Of a stretch of 64,000 nt of DNA, positions 12,301 to 25,200 are shown one piece after another (the stretch's first letter is position 1; each line of letters opens with the position of its first letter). The notes under the pieces are model-generated. The model saw only the letters and a list, made by a program, of their open reading frames with translations. It did no database searches and was not told the origin of the DNA. The stretch is from positions 30,349,318-30,413,317 of the forward strand of contig OY986436.1 of assembly GCA_963920525.1 (NCBI GenBank), given 5' to 3'. This DNA is from Dichetophora obliterata (Eukaryota; Arthropoda; Insecta; Diptera; Sciomyzidae). A program made the position numbers and the translations under genes.

Positions 12301-15300
12301 CACTAGGTCACAGAATGTGGTAACGATTTATCAAGTGTTACCTTTAAAAAATGCATCACTCATCATTCATCAAGATGTATATTTTGTAACAATTAGCTAA
12401 TTGCGACCCAAGTTATTTAAAATGGTGGACGTAAATTATTATTACATTTAAACATTTTTTATTAATGTATGAAATTGTTGCAATATTTTCTGAATTTAGC
12501 TTGCGCTTAAATTCTTAAGAAGTTTTGGCTGTTATTTTACCGAAAGTCTTCTTTCCCATCTACATTTAGCTCCAAATAATATCAAAAAACACTTAAGATT
12601 ATGTTGTACTTCTATATATTATATAAATTTTAATTATAAAATAATTATATTTATGGATGCAAAATGTAAACAAAACATGTAAACAAAATTAATTTTTTTG
12701 CAATTGGCAACTCTGTAATGCATTTATATATAAATGTGTACAGGGTTGTCCATATTCGAAGCGCCCATCTGGCAACACTGTAACTTTCCGCAGTGATGCC
12801 AAATCGACTAATGACATACCGCGTTTGAAGCGTCATTCCAAGCAAATGTTTACAATGGAACATTACACGCCACGCGAACGCTCTAAAATTGTTGAAATTT
12901 ACATTCAACAAAACAAGTCAATAGTGAAAACTCAACGTGCTTTCAAAAAATGAGCGATGAAGCTCATTTTCAGTTGAACGAAACGGTAAACAAACAAAAT
13001 TGCCGTATTTATGCCACTGAAAATCCACAAGAGATTCAAGAGGTACCTCTTCACGATGCAAAAGTCACTGTTTGGTGCGGCGTTCGTGCTAAAATGCTCA
13101 TTGGGCCGTTCTTTTTCGAAGATGATAATGGCCACAGAGTTACTGTCAATCAGGAGCGTTATCGCGATATGATTAACAATTTTTTCATGCCAATCGTTCG
13201 TCAAAAGCGTATCAGGCACTACTGGTTTCAACAAGACGGCGCGCCACCACACACAAGCCGCACTACAATCGATTTTTTGAAGCAATTGTTCCCTGGCCGT
13301 TTGATGTCAAAAAATGGTGATTTCGATTGGCCGCCAAGATCACCAGATTTAACGCCTCCGGACTTCTTTTTGTGGGGTTATTTGAAATCAAAGGTTTACG
13401 TCAACAAGCCAAAGACCCTAGAAGAGCTGAAAACCAACATCCGTCAAGAAATAACCGCTATTCCCATCGAAATGTTGAAGAAAACCATGGAAAATGCTGC
13501 AAAACGGGCACAATATGTCGTAGAGGTCAATGGCAACCATTTACGAGATATCATATTCAAGAAATAATGTAAGAAAATCTACTTGAACCCAATTAAATGA
13601 TATTCATGACGAAGAGACAAAAAATTGTGGTTTGTTTGATTTATTAAAAAATAAAATGGGCGCTTCGAATATGGACAACCCTGTATACTAAAATGTGATA
13701 AGTCACTTCAAAGTAATTTTCACTAACACAATAGGGGTATTCACGATTCAGTGCACTAGCCTGTGCAGTTGAGGACTTGAGGACTTGTTCACTTTACAAA
13801 AACAAAATGTACGTACGTCAAAAATCTGCACAAGTGCTTTTCTACTATTACCTTCAACTTGAGGACTTGAGCAGTTGTGCACTTGTGTGCATTGAAAAAT
13901 GTGGACAGCTTTGAAATGGTGATGGTGGTGTGTTCACGAAAACCTAACTGCACAACTGCACAAGTCCTCAAGTCCTCAACTGCACAGGCAAGTGCACTGA
14001 ATCGTGAATACCCCTATTGTCGGCATTGTGTTGCACCACTTTCGAATCATAGTGATCTCTGTAACGTAACCAATACGTAACATCATGTCAATTTTGACAC
14101 AAAAATAAACGCTACGACGTCGCTGCAATCCAAATGTGGACCATCAGTTCTAGTTGGGATATGATAGCTAAAAAATAATTTTGATTTCACCAAATGCTGG
14201 TTAAGCAGCCGTTTTTTTTTTTAATTTTGTAATCTTGTCAGCTGTTCTCGATTAGCAACTAACCGAAACAGCTTGTCGTTAACTTAACTGACAGTTAAGC
14301 TCTAACCGAACATTGATAAAGAGCTTTTTTGCTAACTGCTGGTTAAAGTTCTGATTAGTGCTTAACCGAACATTGAGAAAGCGGCCCTTAAAATGAATTC
14401 ATTGATTTCGTTATCGTTTATTTTTTCAATATTTTTTCTAAGAGAAGATATAAAAGGATCTAATGAAAGCAGTAACCCACAACAGATATATATTGCATAC
14501 ACTCAGAAAAAAACACTTATCTTTTTGTGATTAAAAATTTCTCTATTTTCGATAGTAGAAATTTTCTTTATTTCAAATAAAATTTACTTCAATTATAATA
14601 AATTTTCACATATTCAAAGAAAGATTTCTTTCCTTGTGGGAAATGAAAATATTTCATGTCTCTAATAATGATAAGTATTTTTCTCTCACTGAAAAAAATC
14701 TCATTTATAGAGAAAAATTTATAGAAAATGAAAAATGTTCTCTATTGTTGATAAATAATTCACTATGCGAAATATTTTCTTCAATAACAACAAATCCTTT
14801 CTCAAAAATTAAGAAGGCTTCTTCTCAAAAATCGATATATTTTTCTTATATTGAATGAGGTACGAAAAAAATAGAAAGCGTGAGAGCAATTGATTAATGT
14901 TGTGAAAAGCAAGTGTTGCATATTCTGCATATTATGACGACTGTTCCTTCAAAAGGTTTTTTTTAATTAACATAGCTACACAAAGTGATGTTGTTTATTA
15001 CTATTGTTTCTTTGGATGCAATTACAAAATCGTTTTCAGAATAAATTTCTGGAATATTTAGAAATAGTCCCGAAAAACAACGCCACAACAATAATTCTAC
15101 CTCTTAACACATTTTTAACTAATATTTTTAAAACCGAATCACAATTTGATATTAATACTTTTATTTTGCGTAGAAATGAGTTAAAACAAATGTTTGACAA
15201 AAATAATTTTTTAATCGTAATTGCGGATATACTTCTGTGTTTTAAAGAAAAATGTACGCAATAAAGAAATATGTTGTATCAATGTTAAGAAAATATATCT

Positions 15301-18300
15301 CTCTTTTAAAGAAAGTGTTATTTTTTGTGAGAAACTATAAACGCAACTTAAAGAAAACATTTATTAAAATGAAGTAAATATTTCTCTGTTTTCGGGAAAA
15401 ATTTACACAATAAAGAAAACGGTTGAACGTATTATAAAGAAATATTTTTCTATTAAGGAGAAAGTCTCTTTTATTAGTGAGAAAATTACTCATTTTCATG
15501 GAAGCTTTTTGCCATTTTTAGGGAATTTTTGGGATCACATTTAGAGAAAAGCATTCTCTGGAGCAAAATCAATACCATTTTTCACTAAATATGATGCCTT
15601 TTTTCTCATATTCCGATAAACTTTTTTCTGAGTGTAGTTCTAAAAAGTTTTTACAGGTATGGTTTAAGCTAAAACAATACAGTTAATATTTTTGCATATT
15701 TAAGCGTACAACCTTCACTACAATTCATACCCACGGGGATCTTAAGACATACTAAAAACTAAAAATAAACAAAAATGTAATTTTTGTTTGATTGCGTTCG
15801 GAACTTTATGAAAAATTTGTTATTTTTTCTATAAATTTTCGTATTTTCGTTAAAACATGTCTTAGAAAAGTGGTCATTAAATCTTTATTGTAATGTAGTC
15901 TTAGACCAAACTTTGGGAATGTGTTAAGACATACTTAGAAACAAGAAACCAAAAATATCTTTATTCTTTAATTGTATATAGAAATTTAAGTTATTATGGA
16001 TTTCTAGGAGCTTTTTTGTGGTATATACCCTTTTTTATAAATTTTTATAATGTTTTTTTTTTTAACAAGAACTTGTAAAATATATTTTTGCTAAAGTTTC
16101 GTATACTAAAATTTGTGGGATTTTGGAAAATATTAAGTACAAAACTATAAAAACTGAAATTTCGTAAAACTTTTAAGGCAGAATATAAAGATCCTAACTA
16201 CCACAGATGGCAAGATATCGAATTATCTTTTTAGATTCACATAATAAAGACTCCTAACTATAAAATTGCATACTTCTTTTACGAATTTATGACTTTTTTT
16301 TTCATACCTACTTTTGTCCACCTCGTTACACTGTGCGACGCATCTGTTTTTAACACGTTTTTAATAGCTTCACTACATGTCTGTCCCGTACAAATCTTGA
16401 AATCCATTTTTAACTAACTTCCCGATGAGCTAGAGTGTGGAAACTTAAAATTTAGCTCAGAACTGTATGACAACACAATAATCACTTATTTTCTTATCTG
16501 TATCCATGGCTATAATTTGAAATTATTTGATACATACATACTAGGGAAGTCAATACCGAGATCCCGAATGATTTAAGCCCGTTTAAATCCCGGGATTTTC
16601 TTTTCGGGATCCCGGGATTTTTAAATAAAAAAATTTCTATTACAAATATTCATGTAAAGTCAACCAATTCAATTGAAGTTGATATAAATATAGAATTAGA
16701 ATGAATTTTTATTGAGGCTGAAAAAGATTGTTAGGACAATGAGTGTGAATCACTGGATTTGCTCCACTTTGCAAAGTTTTAGAAGAATATGCAACATCGG
16801 GAAGTCAGCTATTGTCCATATTACACGATGTCCGTTTGCTTGGTGTACAAATAATTTTGTTGTTGCTTCCAATGCGAAACTGTCAAAAATTTTGGAGAAT
16901 ACAACAACATCCATACAATAACCATATTGTACGGCCAAGTGTACGCCGAGCAAACGGACATCATGTTATATGGGCATTAGACTGGCTTTTATTTGTATGG
17001 AGAGAAAAAAAATTACGTTTGTTTTTCTTGAGCACCCTTTTATTTTGTTCTTATATATAAAAACGCATAAAAAAAAATTTCAAAAAATTGGCCTTTATTA
17101 ACACGCGCCGCCAGGTAGAAATTCAAAAAAATTATCTACTACATATCGTCGTTACAAAAATGAACTTGCGAATCTGAAAAATTTCATTTTTAATTTTCCA
17201 TAGAATTTTCATTAGAAATGAAAAATTTAATTTTTCAGATTCGCAAGTTCTCTTTTGTAACGACGATATGAGAAAAAAAATATAAAACAGCAATTCCATT
17301 ATGAACGTGGCGGCCTTACGGAATGACCATATCAGATTTGTGTGAAATTTTTGCATGGACCATCACTGAAGAAAATAGAAAACTTGATTTAAAGGAAAAA
17401 ATGCTGGAGTTATTTTTGGCGGAGTTACAGGGTGCACAAAATTGACCTAAATCGGCAAAAATGTCGAAAATCAATTTTTACTAGAATTCATATCTATCAC
17501 TTCTTAACCGAATGCTAAGTTTCAAATACCGTTGGAAAGGTAATTAAACTCGAGTTTAATATTTTTTTTTATATTTTTATATCGACTATAATATTTTTGT
17601 TTGATAATTCTGGCAACGGAGAATCTGGCAACGCTATGTTTGAGTAGAACACAAATTTAAGTCGTCGGTCAATTTCTTAATTTAAACCAAGTCTTTAACT
17701 AATTAATAATACTTTTGAGTCCATAATCGGTAAAATAAAGGCTTTTTACTATACATTTAAATGAAAGTATAAGTTTTTGCGTGGATTTAATACGAATTTA
17801 CTTCAAATAAAGTTTGTGTCGAATTGCTGTTGCACTTGCTGTCTCAAATACTGTTGCTGTTGTTGTTGCTGCTCTGTGCTGAAGTCTTATTTATCTGCTT
17901 TGCATTTTCTTTCGTGCTAACCTTGAAGTGTCGTTGAACTTTATAATTTAACATGGCACCAACAAAAATTGTCAACTGTGGAGTGTGCAATAAAAGCGTT
18001 GGAAAACAGCAGTCCAGCATTGGATGTGGCCTTTGTGGAAATTGGTTCCATATCGCATGTGTGGATATTACAACTGAACAACATGCATTTTTGCTAAAAA
18101 ACCGTGCTTTATCTTTCACATGTGCTGAATGCAAAGAAAATCCTCAGAACCGAGATAAATCTTGAACTTCTCTTCGTGCTGAGTTTCGTGCTGAGCTTCG
18201 GGATGGACTGGCTGATATTAAAGAATATTTCGGTGCACTATTTGAGAAAGTCAGGTCGGAGTGGTCTTCTACCTTTAATGATCTCAAGTCTGATATTTCA

Positions 18301-21300
18301 CGTTGCAATCAAATGATCAAACTTGTTGACTCTGCCGCCAATAATAAAGTGAAAGAGCTGGAAAATGCAAATAATATTCTGCAGCGCCGACTCAACCGTG
18401 CAGACATTGTGATTAGTGGATTGCCGTCAGGAATGAATAATATTTATGAACCTGCCATTGCCCTTACCAGCTTTTTTAAACTGACTATTAGCGATAACGA
18501 CATACAACATTGTTGCTATATTCAAAATCAAAAAGCTGTTCTTGTTAAGTTTAACAATGTCAGGCTTCGGGACAACATAATGAACCAGTATTTTAAAACA
18601 AGGAACCTGAAATTGTGCGATTTATTGGGAGGAGAGGTGCAATCAAGGGTTTACCTAAATGATCACCACACGCCAGCTGCCACCAAACTAAACTTTATAT
18701 GCAGAAAACTTTTAAAGGAGAAAAAGATAAAAAAATACAAAATTCTTAACTCTGATACTCCAAAATCAAAAATAACTATGCTGGACGGTAGTGATAAAGT
18801 TTGTTGCATTCAACAATGCACTGCGATTTTTGAATCAGCTGATCTTGCTACTACAGGGCCCGGTGCTCTCCCCACTGTTTCATCATGTCCGCTGGATGAC
18901 ATTCGTGGTAATTTATTAACGGAGTAATTTTTAAGTTTTCTTATTCTTTTATTTAAAACATATTTTCTTTGAAATCTTATCAACCAAAAATGTTCTCTTT
19001 TTTCATATTGATCGACTTCGAAAATGAATTGTATTAAACGAATTTGATCTGTATATATGTATCTATTTTATAGTTATTTAAGTTTAGTTATAATGTATTG
19101 TGCCTTATTACGACTTCCCTACTTATTCTATGAATTTGGAATCACCTAACTGCAATTTAGGTCCCATTGTTAGCGATAACTCTTTTTTAAAATCAATGCT
19201 GCATAAACATAGTTTAAATCTTAATGTTGGTCATGTTAACTGTCAAAGCTTCAAGCCATCTTTTCAATCATCAAAATTTGATGAAATTAAATGTATTCTT
19301 AGTGGTTGTTTTTTGGATGTTTTCGGTGTATCTGAAACGTGGCTAAAACCATATATATCGAATGCTGCAGTTGATATTCCAGGATATACATTTTGCAGAA
19401 GTGATCGTCCGAATGTAAGAGGTGGTGGTGTAGGTCTTTTTATATCGAAAAAAATCAAATATAAAGTTGTCTTTCGTTCTACTGAGTATGGTGTCTGTGA
19501 GGCTCTTTTTGTAGAAATTTGTCACAATTTCCAAAAACTATTAATTGGTGTTGTATATTTACCTCGTGGTGATATTGTGTCCTTTGAAAATTTGTTAGGT
19601 GATTTGTTCGTGCGATACTCTAATATTGTTATTGTTGGTGACTTCAATCATAATCTCTTTGATATGACTAAGTCAACCAGTCTTCGATCCATGGCTTTAC
19701 GTTGTAACTTGTCGTGTATTCACAATTCGCTTCCAACTCATTACGATTCTTATAATAACTCAACGTCTCTAATTGATTTTATTCTGATTAGTGATCCGAA
19801 CATCGTGAAACTTTCAGGACAAATGTTATCACCAACAATTTCTCACCATGCCTTTTTATTTGTTTCTCTTGACTTTCCAATTGTTCGCGAGGATAAGTTT
19901 GTTGAGTATCGGAATTATGGAGCAATAAATTATGAGCATTTGAATTTATTTATGACTGGAATTGATTTCAGTGAAATGTACTCCACCAGTGACGTAGATA
20001 AGCAGTGTAGTGTATTGAATGCAGTTTTAACTGAAGCTTTTTCTTTTGTCCCGATAACTAAATATAAACTTAAGTATACTCAAGGTATACACTATAAGTT
20101 GAATTCTAAAGCGATTATTTTCGTTAAATCTATGCGTGATCTTGCTTTTAAAGAATATTTACAAGATAGATCGGAACATACCTGGAAAACTTTTTGTAAA
20201 TATCGTAATCGTGCTAAGTCCGTTATACGTAAATTTAAAAGGGAGTCTGGAGCTCGACTATTTGAGGGTCTTAATTCAAAACAAATGTGGAATACCTTAA
20301 GAAATAGTGGTTGTTTAAACTCAATTGAGACAAGTGAAGAATTTGATGTTGATTGTTTAAATAGTTTCTTTGTTAATAATCAGAATAATTATAACGCCAA
20401 CCCATTCGATTTTGAGGAGCATTTGGATAGGGAAGATAGTTTCTTCTTTAAAAATATTTCTGAAAGTGAACTTGTGGAAGCCATTTGGAGTGTCAAGTCG
20501 AATGCTATTGGAAATGATAACATTCCTTTAAAATTCATTAAAATAATTCTCCCCTACGTTCAAAGTCATTTGTTATTTTTCGTCAATAGTATTCTTACGT
20601 CCTCCAAATTTCCTTCATCTTGGAAAGTGGCTAGAGTTGTGCCGATTCCCAAAAACAATTCTTCTACGTATATAGAGAATCTTAGGCCGATAAGTATATT
20701 ACCTGTACTCTCTAAAGTTGTTGAAAACATAATAAAAAATCAAATATTGGAATATACTAATCGGCATTCTCTAATTGATGGGTGCCAATATGGCTTTCGA
20801 AATGGCTATTCTACGGCAACACTTCTTCTTGGCCTAACGGACTCTATTAGACATAACGTCAATGCCAACAAAATAAGTATTTTGGTGTCCCTAGACCTAT
20901 CAAAGGCATTTGATACAATCAATCACTCGAAGTTAATAAACAAACTAAAAACCATGTTTAATTTTTCAAATACTGCGTGTAGGTTATTGTTTTCATATAT
21001 ATGTGATCGTAAACAATTTGTTGTGTACAATGGTTCTGCATCCAGCCTGCTTAATATTGTTTCTGGGGTCCCACAAGGATCTGTACTTGGACCATTACTC
21101 TTTACGTTATTTTTGAATGATATCGTTAATGCTGTTGATTTAAATGCGTGTAAGCCCTTTATTTTTGCTGATGATATCCAACTTCTGTTTACGGGTGAGT
21201 GTCAGTTTAAAGATGTACTGGAGTCCTTAGTCAACTATAATCTTTCTAATATTTCCTCCTGGATGTCACAAAATTATTTAAGTTTAAATACCAGCAAAAC

Positions 21301-22241
21301 CAAATTCATTCAATTTAACCCTTCTAGGCTACTTGAAGACCATTTGAATATAAGTCTACACAATGAGAAGATACAATTTGTTAATTGTATCAAATGCCTT
21401 GGTGTTTTCATTGACAACAAGCTACATTTTGATGCCCATATAAATGCGTTAAGTTCTAAAATAGGTTTTACTTTGAGGAAACTTTACAATACTAATTTGT
21501 ATGTGCCTTTAAGTGTAAAATATAATATTGGCCATGCTCTTCTTATGTCCAATATAACATATTGCGTCGAGGTTTATTCTGGTACGCTAGCTCTTAACAT
21601 TAAACGAGTTCAAGTCATTGTCAATAATATTGTACGTTTTGTCTATGGTCTTCGTAGACGAGAACACATATCTTCGTATGTCGTTAAGTTTTTAAATTGT
21701 TCCTTTCATCAATATATAAATAATAAATTGATGTTGTGTTTTTATAAGCTTGTGAAAACCAACGTGCCACAATACTTGGCTCAGAAATTTGTGTTTAGTC
21801 GCTCTACTAGGAATCCTCAGATAATCTACCCTAGAATAGATTGTTCTACGTTTGAAAGGTCTTTTGTGGTACGAACAGCTCGTGTTTGGAATAGGCTCCC
21901 TATTCATCTTCGTATTTTCACATGCACCTTAACCACCTACAAAATTAAGCTCAAAGAATTTCTTCATTCAACAGTTTAAATATATTACTTTTAAAAATCT
22001 TTTTTGTTGACCACTTTTAATTTTTAAAACTATCTTTTTTCCTTTGGCTTCTTTTCTTTCCGCTAACTTGGGATCTTCAAATTCTAATCTTAAATGAATG
22101 CTATTAAATATCATATACTGTTAAGGGAGGTTGTATATAAAGGTACATGTATTATTAGTTAAGTTTTCTCTCGCATATGCTACTATTAAACTGGTAATAT
22201 GTAAATTGGCCAATAAGGCTTTTGTATTACTTACAATGAAA

Positions 22242-22274
<33 letters not shown>

Positions 22275-25200
22275 AAAACAAAATAACTCGAGTGTACTTT
22301 AAATTCGAATATCCTTTCCAGAGGACACTGTGGATAAAAATCCAGAGTGGCATCTCGTTTGACAAGATATTGTTAGTGAAAGTCTATATTTATTTTGCTT
22401 TAAGACATATGCAGTTTTTCTTAAAAAGAAACAAAGCATTTTGAGATCGTTATTTTTGTACTGTTTTCTCAAAGACAACTTTGTCCTTGCGGGAGGGAAA
22501 GGCATCCTTTTTTTCCAAAATTTTTTTTGGGAGATCTTGACTACCCTAAGCAACTTTTGAGACATCTTAGAATGTGAAATTCGAAGAAATTGTGATTCGA
22601 TACGCCCTAATGCTCATTCAGTTGCATTTCATCTGAGTAAACTTGAAGCTCCGAGCGGCACGTGTTATTGTTGTAAAAAAAATTAGGGGCTTATTTTAAG
22701 ACGCTAAGGAACAAGAAAATCGGGTGCACAACAATTTCTAAAATAAGGCCCACCCTCATGGGCATATGTATTTAAAAATTGTCAAATATTCTTACTTAGG
22801 AAATAATTTTGTTTTGTGGTGAAGGCAATCGTGATCGAAACTTATAAATTGCTTACGATTATAGTACAACTATTTCTCCAACAAGCATAGAATCAGGCCG
22901 GTGTTTCTCATCAGCTCGTTATATTTGTAATAATATCCGAACAAAACTCTCGGATGAAAATAAGACGCGTTGATCAGCTTAATGTTTTACTTCAAAACTA
23001 ATTAAAACAAAAAATTTAATTTTGAAAAGTCTTTTCTAACCTTAAAACCAAAAACATAAAAAAATATTTAATAAATTTTATATTTAATAAAATATATAAC
23101 AGAATTTAACCTTTAACTGTTTTGTACTTTATTTTTTATATTTTTTGTTCTTTAACTTAAACAATTTACTAGTCATTAATATTATTTAAGGTTTTTTGTA
23201 TTGTGTTTTATTGCCATGCTTGAAAACCACAATTATGAGCACTCTTTAAAATAGAATTTGTGGTTGGGAATATCCCACTATGGCTTTTTGTTACTATGCA
23301 AACAAATTAACTATTCAATTTGATATATTTTATTAATATATGGCATAAAAAAATGTAACTTGCATTTTGAGCTTCTTCCATTTTTGCAATTGAAAAATAA
23401 CTGGCAGCCGATCAGTTGTTTATGGAACTTTAAAAACAGCGTTCGTTAAGCATTTAATATGGCTACTTAAAATTAGCACACTTTTGGTTTTTAGAGATTT
23501 CATGTCATAACAAAAAATATAAAAACTGCTCGGAAAAGTGTGGTATCAATACCACGGGGTTTTTTGAATATACTGAAAACAACGCAATTGTGAATACCCT
23601 TAACCCGAAACACTCTGTCGTTGCCATATGGCATGGCAAACACAAACACTTAAAATGGGCTTATTTTAGTTTAAACAATTTTATATTTTTAACAGGTCAT
23701 TCTGAAAATTTAAAAAAAAATTTACTTAGGATGATTCGGGTTAATGTGTTTTGTTTTGATTTGAAATGAACTAATTTACATTTTTTAGCTTCAAGCTATA
23801 AATAATTAATTAAAAATTGTATTAAAAACGTTTTGAATAATTTACTTCTTAAAGTTTTCAATCCCGAACTAATCCCGAAATTATCGGGATCCCGGGATCG
23901 AGAAAAGCTTCCGGGATTGGACTCCCTAATACAAACATATAAAAAAATCAAACAAAAATACTGAAAAGCTATGAAAAGCTGAATCGAAAAGCATTTCAAT
24001 TTCAAAAATTCACAACTGAAGCGAATTTATTACCTCATTTAGAAAAAGTTTTGGTGTGTATTCTGTAGCTCATAGCGTAAAGCTATTGATTTATAACCAC
24101 AAGGTAGTGAGTTCAAGCCTCAACAATGTGGATGGATTTTTTGTTTTCTTTTTATGAAACAAATTCAAATTTTGAAAAATTCACCACTGAGGGTGAAAAA
24201 AATTTTAAAAAGTAGTTTAACGCGTTGACGACCGACCACACGACGCATATATGCGTCATGCGGTTTTTCCCACAAACCGAGGACGCTTATATGCGTCGCA
24301 ATTTGTATTGTACTTAATTTATTATAGTTTATATATTGGTTTATAGGTTCTATTAATTTTTTTTTTCGGTTTAGGGGAAGTACCAAGCTGTTATTTTCTG
24401 TGTTTGGTTTTGGTGTGGGATACGTACTACGTATACGAAAAAGAAAGGGAGAAGGCTACTGTTTATGAACTTAATCGACTGATGCTAAAATGATGGTCAT
24501 CACTGTATTCATTATTGTTTCTCATTTGTTGAATTACGGTACCCCTTATTTTGTTGCAATTGAGTAAATTTGTCATGTTACTTTTAGAGTGTACATACAT
24601 TGTGTTTTAGTGTGTAGGCCTTTGGACAGACAAGTTGATTTTCTCCCGAGTAAAGTGAATCCAGTAATAAAGTCATATATACAATTAATTGTTTTATTCC
24701 CATCAGGTACATTTTACGATAGAGTTGAGAAAATTATTACTATTATTCTGAAGAAAAATGTTATACCAAGTAAATTTTGTTTATTTTCCGTAGTTATGGG
24801 TGCAAAAAAATTAACGGAATCTGCAATAAATGAAATTATAAATGAACGCGATGAAAGCAGTACACCTGAACCATTTTCTGACACAGGTAGTGAATATTTT
24901 TGCTCAAATCAGGGAAGTACTAGTGATTAATCGTTATCAATTGATGAAGGAGACTTAGAAATAGTGGAAGATGGTGATGGAGAACTAATAGATAACAATG
25001 AAACTGAAAATGATGAAGATTGGAATGATTTAGATTTTGAACCAGATGTTTTCGAATTTATTGGTCAAGAAGGAATAAAAGTACCATTAGATAGTAGTAT
25101 GACTGGAGAAAATATTTTCTCATTATTTTTTGATGAAAGCCCAAATCAAATTTGTTAAACTGGAAACAATTATTTATACCAGAATTTAAGCGATTTCTTG

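Larger units (their letters stand above)
12174..14158. mobile_element. Second nested inverted-repeat element
   Basis: Left CCCAAGTAGAA (12174) pairs with right TTCTAGTTGGG (ending 14158). Further inward, CCACA and TTGCAGCGA also match in inverted orientation. The target duplication is not clear. It may be a separate element or subterminal repeats of the Harbinger-like one. Confidence 0.45.
12117..14387. mobile_element. PIF/Harbinger-like element carrying nested insertions
   Basis: Inverted ends GGGCCGCTTTCTCAATG (12117) and CATTGAGAAAGCGGCCC (14371-14387), flanked on both sides by TTA (12114-12116 and 14388-14390), the 3-bp target duplication typical of PIF/Harbinger. The right flank contains two direct copies of TAACCGAACATTGA. 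No transposase is seen. Inside are a second inverted-repeat pair, a deleted mariner and a 281-bp MITE. Confidence 0.65.
11199..16335. mobile_element. Transib-like non-autonomous transposon with RSS-like asymmetric ends
   Basis: Flanked by the identical 5-bp duplication CGACG (11194-11198 and 16336-16340). Left end: heptamer-like GACAGTG (11199-11205), a 23-bp spacer, then ACAAAAATA (11229-11237). Right end read inward: CACAGTG (16335-16329), 11 bp, then ACAAAAGTA (16317-16309). Both spacers begin TAACGAGGT. Transib elements are known for 5-bp GC-rich target duplications and termini resembling V(D)J recombination signals (CACAGTG, 12/23 spacer, ACAAAAACC). I see no RAG1-core-like transposase inside; the interior is a satellite plus nested elements. 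The classification is inference from the ends. Confidence 0.68.
17563..22270 (+). mobile_element. LINE (CR1/Jockey-group), near full length
   Basis: ORF1 (17953-18927) and ORF2 (19100-21979) are followed by a 3' tail of TAAA repeats (about 22239-22270). Flanks AATTAAACTCGAGT (17542) and AATTAAAACAAAATAACTCGAGT-like sequence (22271-22293, split here into AATTAAAAC and AACTCGAGT) may be a diverged target duplication, placing the 5' end near 17560. It is inserted in the hAT-like element in plus orientation. Confidence 0.85.
16542..23928. mobile_element. hAT-like transposon (7.4 kb with insertions)
   Basis: Ends TAGGGAAGTCAATACCG (16542) and inverted TAGGGAGTCCAATCCCGG (23928). Flanks ATACATAC (16534-16541) and ATACAAAC (23929-23936) match 7 of 8, the size of a hAT target duplication. 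Both subterminal regions carry clustered CCCGGGAT palindromes, as in hAT elements. No hAT transposase is seen. The interior holds a 4.7-kb LINE, two hairpins and a dispersed repeat. Confidence 0.7.

Noticed and set aside
13789..14080. ORFs on both strands near 13.8-14.1 kb
   Set aside because: Mirror translations of a MITE with 55-bp inverted arms.
14634..15264. Two plus-strand ORFs (74 and 86 codons)
   Set aside because: Low-complexity AT-rich translation inside a non-coding element.
22566..23860. hAT transposase expected inside the hAT-like element
   Set aside because: No frame shows hAT signatures or long open stretches; the element is treated as non-autonomous.
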